Made by a program: the position numbers and the translations under genes
Source of the DNA: VRUE01 sp047519745
GTDB taxonomy: Bacteria; Actinomycetota; Thermoleophilia; Solirubrobacterales; 70-9
Length of the DNA stretch: 28,055 bases
Assembly: GCA_047519745.1 (NCBI GenBank)
Contig: JAPVSJ010000077.1
Location: 1-28,055, forward strand
Direction: 5' to 3'
Shown: piece by piece, positions 7,836-14,576 of the stretch
Position numbering within the stretch: the stretch's first letter is position 1
Layout of the letters: each line of letters starts with the position of its first letter
Notes under the pieces: generated by a model
Database searches by the model: none
Seen by the model: the letters and a program-made list of their open reading frames with translations, nothing else
Told to the model about the DNA's origin: nothing

Positions 7836-8147
7836 ACTTGGTAGAGTTACCCTACCGAGTTGTCAGTAGGGGCAAACCAGGCACCTAGACATTTCGGATA
7901 GGCGGGCGCATACTCGCCACATCGGGAAAGAGGTGAGGACGAGAGTCCCCACCGCGAACCCCGTCATAGGGTTCAGGCGATTGCCGCATCATGGCGCCTC
8001 CCGCCGTCTGGGCCCATCGAATAAAGAACTGGTCCCTGAAGACGTACCCCTGCCCGTCCTGAGGGACCAACTTGAATCGGCCGCCAGCGATGGTGGCCGA
8101 TTCTTGTCGGTCTGGGCCTTGGCCAGTCTGGCCGGCAGCCAGTTTTT
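7836..8147 (+). ncRNA. Candidate structured RNA with serial stem-loops and terminator
   Basis: Stem-loops in order: 7836-7860 (ten pairs including one U-G wobble that pairs only in plus-strand RNA); 7932-7953 (GGTG.GGAC/GTCC.CACC with GAGA tetraloop); 7956-7974 (GAACCC/GGGTTC); 8030-8069 (TGGTCCCT/AGGGACCA plus inner GACG/CGTC); 8074-8103 (GAATCGGCC/GGCCGATTC plus inner CCA/TGG with GCGA tetraloop); and 8128-8147 (CTGGC/GCCAG then five T). Both tetraloops are GNRA only on the plus strand, and the T tract follows the last stem on the plus strand. I compared it from memory with RNase P, tmRNA, SRP, 6S and common riboswitches and found no match. The 5' end is unknown. It could also be a long 3' UTR of ppx. 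Confidence 0.45.
8128..8147 (+). terminator. Rho-independent terminator
   Basis: CTGGC (8128-8132) pairs with GCCAG (8138-8142) around a 5-nt loop, followed directly by TTTTT (8143-8147). The stem is short but the U tract is clear, and rare in this GC-rich DNA. It could end the candidate RNA or the ppx transcript. Confidence 0.5.
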
Positions 8148-8154
8148 GGCTCTC

Positions 8155-9768
8155 TCAAGCCAAATTCGACTTGCGCGGGTAGACGACCTCGGGGTCGGTG
8201 AGGACGTTGACCAAGGTCGGCCGGCCCGACTCGAAGGCACGCTCCAGGGCCGGGCGCAGCCGGCCCGGATCGCTGACGACGACCCCGTCGCAGCCCAGCG
8301 CTTCGACCACTTTCTCGTAGGGCGTCTCCGGTCGCAGCTCGGCCGCGACCGAATAGCCGTAGAGGAATTTCATCGGGTGATGCTCGAGCGCCCAGATGCC
8401 GTTGTTGCCCATCACACCGACCACCGGGAGGCCGTGACGCGCCAAAGTGTCGAACTCCATGCCCGCGAAGCCGAAGGCCCCGTCGCCGAGCAGCAGACAG
8501 ACCTGCCGCTCGGGGTGGGCGAGCTTGGCGCCGATCGCCTGGCCCGGACCGGCGCCGAGGCAGCCGAACGGGCCCGGGTCCATCCAGCAGCCCGGCTCGA
8601 AGGTCTCGATGAAACGGCCCGCGTAGGAGACGAAGTCGCCGCCGTCGCCGATCACGATCGCGTCGCGGTCGAGAACTTCCCCCAGCTCCTTGTAGACGCG
8701 GACCGGGTGCAAGGGCGAGCGGTCGTCGTTCAGCTCCTCCTGCTCCGCCGCCCGCTTCTCGGCCTCTACCCCGCGCAGCTGCTCGAGCCAGGCATCGGTG
8801 CGCCCTCGCCCGCCCGACACCGACTCGCGGATCGCCGCCAGCGTCGCCGCGACGTCGCCGACCAGGTCGACCTCGGGCGTGCGGTTGGCGGTGAGCGCAT
8901 TGGGGGCGGCGTCGAGGCGGATCAGCTTGGTCTCCTCGCCGAAGCTGCCGCCGAAACCGAGCCTGAAGTCGATCGGCACGCCGACGACCAGCGCAACGTC
9001 GGCCCCCTTCAGCCCGGCGCCCCGTGCCCTGCTGAAGGCCAGCTCGTGGTCGGCGGCAAGGCAACCGCGGCCGAGCCCGTTGAGGAAGACGGGAATGCCG
9101 AGGGCCTCGGCGAGAGCGCGCAGCTCGACCTCGCCGCGACCCCAGTAGAGGCCGCTGCCGGCCATGATCGTCGGTCGCTCGGCGCCCGCCAGCAGGGCCG
9201 CCGCCTCCTCGACCCCGGCAGCCGGTTGGACTGCAGCGCCCGCGGGAGCGGCGATCTCCTCGTCCGCCTCGCTGAAGACGATGTCGAGCGGATAGTCGAC
9301 GAAGGTCGGCCCGGACGGCGCGCTGAGCGCCAGGTCGAGCGCCGCGGCAGTCCGCGTCCCGATCGCGCCGGTCTCCTTGACCGTCTCCGCCGACTTGACC
9401 AGCGGCGAGACGAAGGGCAGGTGGTCGATCTCCTGCAGCGAGCCCGAGCCCCAGCGCATCTCCGGCGCCCGCCCGCCCAGCACGCAGACCGGAGAGCAGT
9501 TGGCCTGCGCGCCGGCGATCGCGCTGATCCCGTTGGTCACCCCCGGCCCGGCGGTCAGCGCCGCAACCCCGACCCGCCGCGTCGCCTTGGCGAAGCCCTC
9601 GGCCGCAAACACTGCCGACTGCTCATGCCGCACGTCGACGATCTCGATCCCCTCGGCTTTGCAGCCGTCGTAGATCGAGAACAGGTGCCCGCCGGAGAGC
9701 GTGAACAGATGGCTGACGCCCCTGGATTTCAGCGCCTTTGCAACCAATCGCCCCCCGTGCACGGCCAT
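8155..9768 (-). CDS. ilvG: Thiamine-diphosphate enzyme, acetolactate synthase-like (IlvG type)
   Basis: A 537-residue protein with the full three-domain layout of ThDP decarboxylase/synthase enzymes. The N-terminal Pyr domain has FTLSGGHLFSIYDG, RHEQSAVFAAEG (catalytic Glu, about residue 49) and TAGPGVTNG. The central domain has RPTIMAGSGLYWG. The C-terminal PP domain has GPFGCLGAGPGQAIGAK and GDGAFGFAGMEFDTLARH...GNNGIW, the GDG-x(24-27)-N cofactor and magnesium motif. It closely resembles what I recall of M. tuberculosis IlvG (Rv1820), down to the ending YPRKSNLA. Substrate is uncertain: 2-ketoacid condensation is the name-giving activity, but relatives include 2-hydroxyacyl-CoA lyases and oxalyl-CoA decarboxylases. 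It has no ilvN regulatory subunit or other ilv gene nearby, which argues against the main branched-chain pathway. Confidence 0.85.
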   Translation of the reverse strand: MAVHGGRLVAKALKSRGVSHLFTLSGGHLFSIYDGCKAEGIEIVDVRHEQSAVFAAEGFAKATRRVGVAALTAGPGVTNGISAIAGAQANCSPVCVLGGRAPEMRWGSGSLQEIDHLPFVSPLVKSAETVKETGAIGTRTAAALDLALSAPSGPTFVDYPLDIVFSEADEEIAAPAGAAVQPAAGVEEAAALLAGAERPTIMAGSGLYWGRGEVELRALAEALGIPVFLNGLGRGCLAADHELAFSRARGAGLKGADVALVVGVPIDFRLGFGGSFGEETKLIRLDAAPNALTANRTPEVDLVGDVAATLAAIRESVSGGRGRTDAWLEQLRGVEAEKRAAEQEELNDDRSPLHPVRVYKELGEVLDRDAIVIGDGGDFVSYAGRFIETFEPGCWMDPGPFGCLGAGPGQAIGAKLAHPERQVCLLLGDGAFGFAGMEFDTLARHGLPVVGVMGNNGIWALEHHPMKFLYGYSVAAELRPETPYEKVVEALGCDGVVVSDPGRLRPALERAFESGRPTLVNVLTDPEVVYPRKSNLA

Positions 9769-9803
9769 TCATCGAGCCTATCGACGGGGGTACCATCGCT
9801 GAC

Positions 9804-9889
9804 GCCCGGGTGGCGAAACTGGCAAAAGCGGCGCACTTAAAATGCGCTGCCCCTAACGGGGCTTGCGGGTTCGAGTCCCGCCCCGGGCA
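9804..9889 (+). tRNA. tRNA-Leu (TAA)
   Basis: An 86-nt class II tRNA. Acceptor strands are GCCCGGG and CCCGGGC with discriminator A. The anticodon stem GCGCA/TGCGC holds the loop CTTAAAA (anticodon TAA). The long variable arm is CCCC-TAAC-GGGG, and the T arm GCGGG-TTCGAGT-CCCGC. CCA is not encoded. It reads UUA, a very rare codon in this GC-rich genome. Confidence 0.95.
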
Positions 9890-10046
9890 TTCTCTTGCCG
9901 AGCGCGACACGGCGGTGCTCCCCAGGCGGGACATCGTGGTGTCTAAAACGCCGGTAAAGATTTGTACGGACCGCAACTATCTCGCTGCTACGGTGTCCCT
10001 AGTTACGAAGACAGCGCCATTCAACGCCTTCCCTGGAGAGTGAAGC

Positions 10047-11600
10047 TTGGAGGCATCGGCTCTAACCCACGCCAGTCAGCGCGGACTTCTCGCCCGCCGC
10101 TCCCCTTTGCTCAAGCTGCAGGGGGACGCGAAGCTGATCGCGATGGCCCGCAGCGGCAACGCCGGGGCCTTCGAGACCATCGTCGATCGCTACCAGGGCC
10201 GCCTGCTCGGCTTCTGCCGGCAGATGCTCGGCTCCACCGAGGACGCCGAGGACGTACTCCAGGAGGTCTTCGTCAACGCCTACCGGGCGATGCTCGCCGA
10301 CGAGCGCGAGATCAACCTGCGCCCGTGGCTCTACCGGATCGCCCGCAACCGCAGCCTCAATCACCTGCGCAAGCCGACCGCCGACGCGCAGGAATCGATG
10401 GACATGGTGCCGATGGTCGAGGCGGCGTCGACGGCTGAGAAGGTCGGCAACCGCGAGGAGTTCCGCCAGCTGCTGAACGACGTCGGCAAGCTGCCCGAGA
10501 CGCAGCGCTCGGCGCTGCTGCTGCGTGAGATGGACGCGATGTCCTACGAGGAAATCGCCGCCGCAATGGAGACCAGCGTGCCCTCGGTCAAGTCCTTGCT
10601 GGTGCGGGCGCGGATCTCCCTCGCCGAGGCGAGCCAGGCCCGTCAGCTGACCTGCGGCGAGGTGCGGCTGGAGCTCGCCGAGGCCGCCGAGGGCCTGCGC
10701 AAGGTCTCGGGCCCGGTGCGGCGCCACGTACGCGACTGCGACGAATGCTCCGACTTCCGCTCACAGGTGCGCTCCAACGAGAAGGTGATGGCGGCGCTGT
10801 TCCCGGTGGGGGCGTTGGTGGCGTTCAAGAGCCTGATCCTCTCCAAGCTCGGCCTGGGTGGCGCCTCGAGTGGCGCATCCGCCGGAGCGGGAACCGGCGC
10901 AGGCGCCGGTGCCGGCGCAACCGCCGCGGCGACCGGCGCGGGAGCGGGCGCTGTCAGCAGCGTCGGCGCAGCGCTGAGCGGCAGTGGGGCGGCCGGTGGA
11001 CTGGGCGCGGTGGGAGGCGCGATCGGCACCAAGGCGGTCGCCGGCGTCGTCACCGCCGCGGTACTGACCGCCGGCGCGGTCGAGGTCAACCAGAACGCCA
11101 ACACGACTCCGCTGCCAAAGAGCGACACCGCCGCACGGGTCTCGGCCGCCCATAGCGGCGCGCCCTCGCTGGCCCAGCACCACATCGCGCTGGCTCAGCC
11201 CAAACCGCAGGCGGTCGACCAGACCGTCGCTCCGCCACCGGAACCGGCCGCTGCTCCAGCCGAACCGGCGCCGAGCGAAGTCGAAAGCGCGGCCAGCCCC
11301 GATGCCGCCGGTCAGTCGAACACGACCGAAGTCGGCGAAGAAACGATCGTCCAGGCCAAAACCGCGGTGCCGAACGTGACCGGGGCGAAATCGCCGACCG
11401 GGGCCGCCGGCGCCCCCAGCGGAGGGGAAACCGTCGTCGTCACCGTGGGCGGCTCGACCCCGCCGCCACCCCCGGCCGAAAGCTCTCCCGCCGCGGAAAG
11501 CCCACCGGCGGAATCGCCTCCCCCCGCCGGTGAAGCCCCCCCGGCGGAATCGCCGGGGGAATCGCCCCCGCCCCCGGGTGGCGCCGCCGAAACCGGCTGA
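10047..11600 (+). CDS. ECF-type sigma factor fused to zinc anti-sigma-like motif, membrane segment and Pro/Ala-rich tail
   Basis: A 517-residue protein from TTG at 10047, with GGAGAG 6 nt upstream. Residues ~30-105 are sigma region 2 (DRYQGRLLGFCRQMLGSTEDAEDVLQEVF) and ~138-192 region 4 with the helix-turn-helix MSYEEIAAAM...VKSLLVRAR. Right after, Cys203 and His227-x3-Cys231-x2-Cys234 form a zinc anti-sigma (ZAS/zf-HC2) pattern. Then come a Gly/Ala-rich stretch (~270-330), a likely membrane segment VAGVVTAAVLTAGAVEV (~335-351) and a long Pro/Ala/Glu tail. This implies a self-restrained, membrane-tethered sigma factor whose tail lies outside the membrane. The tail prefers GAA codons while the sigma part prefers GAG. 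TACGGT at 9989-9994 may be its -10. ECF group and signal are unknown. Confidence 0.8.
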   Translation: MEASALTHASQRGLLARRSPLLKLQGDAKLIAMARSGNAGAFETIVDRYQGRLLGFCRQMLGSTEDAEDVLQEVFVNAYRAMLADEREINLRPWLYRIARNRSLNHLRKPTADAQESMDMVPMVEAASTAEKVGNREEFRQLLNDVGKLPETQRSALLLREMDAMSYEEIAAAMETSVPSVKSLLVRARISLAEASQARQLTCGEVRLELAEAAEGLRKVSGPVRRHVRDCDECSDFRSQVRSNEKVMAALFPVGALVAFKSLILSKLGLGGASSGASAGAGTGAGAGAGATAAATGAGAGAVSSVGAALSGSGAAGGLGAVGGAIGTKAVAGVVTAAVLTAGAVEVNQNANTTPLPKSDTAARVSAAHSGAPSLAQHHIALAQPKPQAVDQTVAPPPEPAAAPAEPAPSEVESAASPDAAGQSNTTEVGEETIVQAKTAVPNVTGAKSPTGAAGAPSGGETVVVTVGGSTPPPPPAESSPAAESPPAESPPPAGEAPPAESPGESPPPPGGAAETG

Positions 11601-11608
11601 TCTTTGTA

Positions 11609-12532
11609 TTAGCCGAGCCCGATCACTTTCAGCCGGCGCATCAGGCATTTCGCCGCGAACGCGCGAGTGTCGGCGATCGAGAAGCCGAACAGTTCGTAGT
11701 CCTCGTCTTCCGGCGCCCACGGCGGCGAGAGGACGCCCTCGGCGGCCGGCAACGACTCCTCCAGCGTGCGCTGGATCGCCTGCTTGTAGCGATCGTCCTC
11801 GTGCGCCTTCTCGCGCAGGAAGACCGAGCCGAAGGCGACGTGGCGGTGCTCGTCGCGGGCAACGTTCTGGAAGCCCTCGACGAAGCCCGGCAGCGTCCCT
11901 TCGCGTTCGTTGAAGTCCATGATGAAGTGCTGACCGGTGAGGGCCAGCATCCCCTCGATCACCATGTGGTAGAGGGTGATCGCCTCGACCAGCGCCTCGG
12001 TGTCCTCGGGCTCGACCGAGAGGCGGTCGGTGCGCTTCTTCAGCATCTCGTCGAAGAGCACGCCGAAGTTGTCGTTGAGGTGCTCTGAGGTCTGCGCCAG
12101 CATCTCGCTGAGACCGTCGGCGTCGAGCACGCCGACCTCGCGATAGAAGCGCTCGAAGAAGCGCACGTGGCGGGCCTCGTCGGCAATCTGCGTGCAGAGG
12201 AAGATTTTCTGGTCCTCGGTCGGCGCGGCGCGCATGATCGGGCCGAGCTCCTCGGCGACCTTCTGCTCGCCGATGAAGAAGGAGGAGAGCCCGTACATGC
12301 GCTGAAAGCGCTCTTCCTCGGGGAAGGCGGCCCAGTCTTCGCTGTCCTGGCTGAAGTCGAGCTCCTGGGTCTGCCACTGCTGGCGCTCCCAGAGCGAATA
12401 CAGCTCCTCGTAGTCGAGCAGCTTGATGTCGGCCGTGCGATCGGCGGCCTCGTTGAGCGCCGGATCGGCGGTCGCCTGGAAGTCGGCGCGATCGGTCCGC
12501 GACTGGGTTCCGGTTGCCTCTTTGGCCTCCAT
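11609..12532 (-). CDS. R2-like ferritin-fold oxidase (R2lox type), annotated elsewhere as RNR beta subunit
   Basis: A 307-residue protein from ATG at 12532, with AGGAGAG upstream. It has all six metal ligands of the ribonucleotide reductase R2 superfamily: Glu89, Glu119-x2-His122, Glu193 and Glu228-x2-His231. Val92 lies three residues after the first ligand and Tyr188 five before Glu193. These are the positions of the Val-Tyr ether crosslink partners in R2-like ligand-binding oxidases (R2lox, M. tuberculosis Rv0233), which bind a Mn/Fe centre and a fatty-acid ligand. No nrdA/nrdE gene is nearby, so a reductase subunit is unlikely. It faces the sigma-factor gene tail to tail with 8 bp between stops. 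Upstream are a possible -10 (TAGTCT, 12574-12569), an inverted repeat (12582-12599) and a 5'-UTR hairpin (12545-12565). Its true substrate is unknown. Confidence 0.8.
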   Translation of the reverse strand: MEAKEATGTQSRTDRADFQATADPALNEAADRTADIKLLDYEELYSLWERQQWQTQELDFSQDSEDWAAFPEEERFQRMYGLSSFFIGEQKVAEELGPIMRAAPTEDQKIFLCTQIADEARHVRFFERFYREVGVLDADGLSEMLAQTSEHLNDNFGVLFDEMLKKRTDRLSVEPEDTEALVEAITLYHMVIEGMLALTGQHFIMDFNEREGTLPGFVEGFQNVARDEHRHVAFGSVFLREKAHEDDRYKQAIQRTLEESLPAAEGVLSPPWAPEDEDYELFGFSIADTRAFAAKCLMRRLKVIGLG

Positions 12533-12581
12533 CGTCTCTCCTCGGCTCGACTGCGACGGTCGAGCCCGAGACTAGCGCAGA

Positions 12582-12599
12582 ACTGGCCGGTCAGCCAGT
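12582..12599. promoter_or_regulatory. Inverted repeat, possible operator of the R2lox gene
   Basis: ACTGGC (12582-12587) and GCCAGT (12594-12599) are perfect 6-bp arms with a 6-bp spacer. They cover the -35/spacer side of the proposed -10 at 12574-12569. Position and symmetry suit a dimeric repressor. The regulator is not identifiable here. Confidence 0.35.
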
Positions 12600-12648
12600 A
12601 CTTGCGGGTCGACTTTTGAATCGCATGGCGGTCAAAAGCTCGACCGCG

Positions 12649-13362
12649 CTAGACCGCATGGGTCTCCCCCGGCTTCAGTAGGACGACCCGCGAGGAGGTC
12701 TTCGACTCGACGTCGGACTTGAAAGCGTCGCTGTCGGTCGCGATCGCCGGAAACGTGTCGTAGTGCATTGGGATCACCGTCCCCGCGCCGACGAATTCCG
12801 CTGCAGTGACCGCGTCGTGGCGGTCCATCGTGTAGTGACCGCCGATCGGCAGCAGCGCCACGTCGACCGGATTGCGTTCGGCGATCAGCTTCATGTCGCC
12901 AAAGAGGCAGGTGTCGCCCGAGTGGTAGACCGTGACGTCGCCGATACGGATCACCAGCCCCGCCGCGGTGCCGAGCGAGACGCCGTGCTCGGCGCTGTAG
13001 GGAGCGTCTTCGGAACCCGGCGCCGTACTGGTGTGCCAGGCGGGCACCAGCTTGATCCAGCCCCAGTCGAACTTGACCGTCCCGCCGAGGTTGGGGTCGC
13101 TGACCTCCGCCACCCCCTGCCCTTCGAGCCAGTTGGCGAGCTCGACGATCGCGACGCAGTGCGCGCCGGTCCGCTTCGCGGCCGCAACCGCATCGGCAAG
13201 ATGGTCTGCATGGCCGTGGCTGAGGGCGATGTAGGTCGGCTCGACCTCCTCGGCAGTCGCCACCGCCGCGGGGTTGTTGGGCTTGAGGAACGGGTCGACC
13301 AGGACGGTCGTCTCCCCCTCGCTCAGCTCGAAGCACGAGTGGCCGTGAAACTTGATCTCCAT
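12649..13362 (-). CDS. UPF0173-family metallo-beta-lactamase-fold hydrolase
   Basis: A 237-residue protein matching the UPF0173 (YtkL-like) family in length and motifs: HGHSCFEL at the N-terminus, VDPFLKPNNPAA, ALSHGHADHLAD (H-x-H-x-D-H metal motif, about 69-74), PAWHTS, YHSGDTCLFGDM and IPMHYDTFPAI. It is a cytosolic dinuclear-zinc hydrolase of unknown substrate. It is last in a three-gene minus-strand run: its ATG (13362) comes 2 bp after the stop of the 112-residue protein, so translation is likely coupled. A 6-bp-arm hairpin (12628-12633 with 12642-12647) lies just past its stop. Confidence 0.87.
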   Translation of the reverse strand: MEIKFHGHSCFELSEGETTVLVDPFLKPNNPAAVATAEEVEPTYIALSHGHADHLADAVAAAKRTGAHCVAIVELANWLEGQGVAEVSDPNLGGTVKFDWGWIKLVPAWHTSTAPGSEDAPYSAEHGVSLGTAAGLVIRIGDVTVYHSGDTCLFGDMKLIAERNPVDVALLPIGGHYTMDRHDAVTAAEFVGAGTVIPMHYDTFPAIATDSDAFKSDVESKTSSRVVLLKPGETHAV

Positions 13363-13364
13363 CT

Positions 13365-13703
13365 TCAGCTCTCTCCTTCCGGGGATTCGCCCCTGCTCAT
13401 CTCTTCTTTCAGTGCCCAGCCGACAGCGACTCCAACCATCATGCCCATCCTCGCCTCCTCGGCCAGCAGCGTCCGCACCGCGGCGATCCGCTGCTCCGGG
13501 TCAGGGACGGTGGACGCCTTCAGCGACTCGCTCTCGTGTGACTCGCCGAACCAGCCGCCCTCGGCGAGGGCGGCGCCCAGCACCCGCTGCAACTGTGGCG
13601 CGGCGCGGGCGACGATCAGCTCGGCCTCGGCGAAGCGCTCGGCCTCGGCAAGGCGCTCGATCGCCGCTTCGAGCCGCTCGGCATCGACATCGTCTGCAGC
13701 CAT
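13365..13703 (-). CDS. Small helical protein, unknown function
   Basis: 112 residues from ATG at 13703 (MAADDVDAERLEAAIERLAEAE and onward). The first ~50 residues are Ala/Glu/Arg-rich and predicted helical; then come GGWFGESHESESLKAS, a helix with PEQRIAAVRTLLAEEARMGMMVGVAVGWALKEE, and a Ser/Glu-rich end. No signal peptide or clear membrane span. It sits between the rhomboid-like gene (10-bp gap) and UPF0173 (2-bp gap), so all three are probably made together. I do not recognise the family. GC-rich codon use like its neighbours supports a real gene. Confidence 0.6.
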   Translation of the reverse strand: MAADDVDAERLEAAIERLAEAERFAEAELIVARAAPQLQRVLGAALAEGGWFGESHESESLKASTVPDPEQRIAAVRTLLAEEARMGMMVGVAVGWALKEEMSRGESPEGES

Positions 13704-13713
13704 GACCGTGAGC

Positions 13714-14484
13714 CTATTCGGACGGCCGCACCACGGATGCGGCGAGCCCGGCGAGGCCGCCGACGGCACCGCCGACCAGCCCGGCGAAGACGTTCGCGGT
13801 CGATTCGAAGATCGGCAGGGCGAGCAGCACGGCGGCCGCGACGGCGACGCCGATGCGGTCGTAGTCCTGGTCGATCGCCTGGTGCGCCTCGGCGCGACGG
13901 ATCGCGAACCAGGCCGCGACCGCGCCCAGCGCCATCCCGTTGCCGCCGGCGATGACGACGATGTCCCCCTGGGCACTCGCGATTCCGCTGGCCGCGAGCA
14001 TCCCCAGCGAGCCGCAGGCAAGCAGTAGCAAGGCGGTTGGGGGCGTGCCGAGACGGCGCTCGATCCCGACCCCGAAGATCGCCAGCCCGACCGCGACGAC
14101 GAAGAGGTAGCCGACGTCGGAGTACACGAACGGGGCAGTGAGGAAGCGCCACCACTCGCCGTGGAGCGGCACGGTTAGGCCGCCGAGCGTGGCCAGCGAG
14201 GCACCGCTTGCCCGCTCGACCAGGAGCACGATCGCGGAAGCGAGGACCGCCGCCAGCGTCGCGTAGGGCCGGCGGAATCCGGCCTCGCCGCGAGAGCGCA
14301 GCTTGATCCGGAAGAGGCGGCTGGCGGGACCACGCCGCGGCTTCGCCTCGAGCCCGTCGCCGCGCCGCTCCAGCTTCGGCGCCCGCTTGCGCAGTCGCGC
14401 TCCGCAATAGGGGCACTCCGTGACGTAGGGACTGACCTCGGAGCCACAGTTCTTGCAGATGACGCTGAGCTCAGTCTCGCTCAT
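13714..14484 (-). CDS. Zinc-ribbon rhomboid-like membrane protein, probably protease-dead
   Basis: A 256-residue protein. An N-terminal zinc ribbon (Cys10-x2-Cys13 and Cys24-x2-Cys27) is followed by a basic linker and about six hydrophobic segments. GEWWRFLTAPFVYSDVGYLF (109-128) matches the rhomboid L1/TM2 pattern GEWWRLLT..F.H.....L. The active-site motif GxSG is here GGNG (180-183), so the catalytic serine is Asn182. No histidine appears in the last segments, which read GLVGGAVGGL. It therefore belongs to the rhomboid superfamily but should not cut peptide bonds; such pseudoproteases can bind or route membrane proteins. First gene of the operon with the 112-residue protein and UPF0173, divergent from the aldolase gene. 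Confidence 0.75.
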   Translation of the reverse strand: MSETELSVICKNCGSEVSPYVTECPYCGARLRKRAPKLERRGDGLEAKPRRGPASRLFRIKLRSRGEAGFRRPYATLAAVLASAIVLLVERASGASLATLGGLTVPLHGEWWRFLTAPFVYSDVGYLFVVAVGLAIFGVGIERRLGTPPTALLLLACGSLGMLAASGIASAQGDIVVIAGGNGMALGAVAAWFAIRRAEAHQAIDQDYDRIGVAVAAAVLLALPIFESTANVFAGLVGGAVGGLAGLAASVVRPSE

Positions 14485-14576
14485 GGTCAGTCGAGGATAA
14501 CTGCCCTGTCACGGCCACCCACAGCGCGCCGCCGGTGCCATACTGCCGGGACACCGACCCCCGAGGAGGAATGAGC

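Larger units (their letters stand above)
7736..8154. other. 419-bp gene-free stretch between ppx and ilvG-like gene
   Basis: No reading frame here looks coding on either strand. The first ~100 bp show nothing I can name. From 7836 to 8147 the stretch is a series of stem-loops, described in the ncRNA entry. The last bases hold an imperfect hairpin over the ilvG-like stop codon (TTGGCT 8146-8151 with AGCCAA 8158-8163). Confidence 0.7.

Noticed and set aside
7869..7885. c-di-GMP riboswitch, prompted by GGGCAAACC near 7871
   Set aside because: The following conserved GACGCAAAG segment and the second stem with tetraloop receptor are absent, and no suitable gene start follows.
7933..9840. Long plus-strand reading frame of 635 codons
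   Set aside because: It is the antisense of the ilvG-like gene, which has full ThDP-enzyme motifs. The plus-strand translation is Arg/Asp/Gly-rich with no motif, the usual shadow in high-GC DNA.
10761..12377. 538-codon minus-strand frame across the sigma-factor tail and R2lox gene
   Set aside because: Low-complexity Arg/Gly translation overlapping two well-supported genes in other frames.
11609..12532. Ribonucleotide reductase small subunit NrdB
   Set aside because: No large subunit nearby, and the Val/Tyr pair fits R2lox. NrdB cannot be fully excluded without alignment.
13714..14484. Active rhomboid protease
   Set aside because: The catalytic Ser is Asn and the catalytic His is missing.
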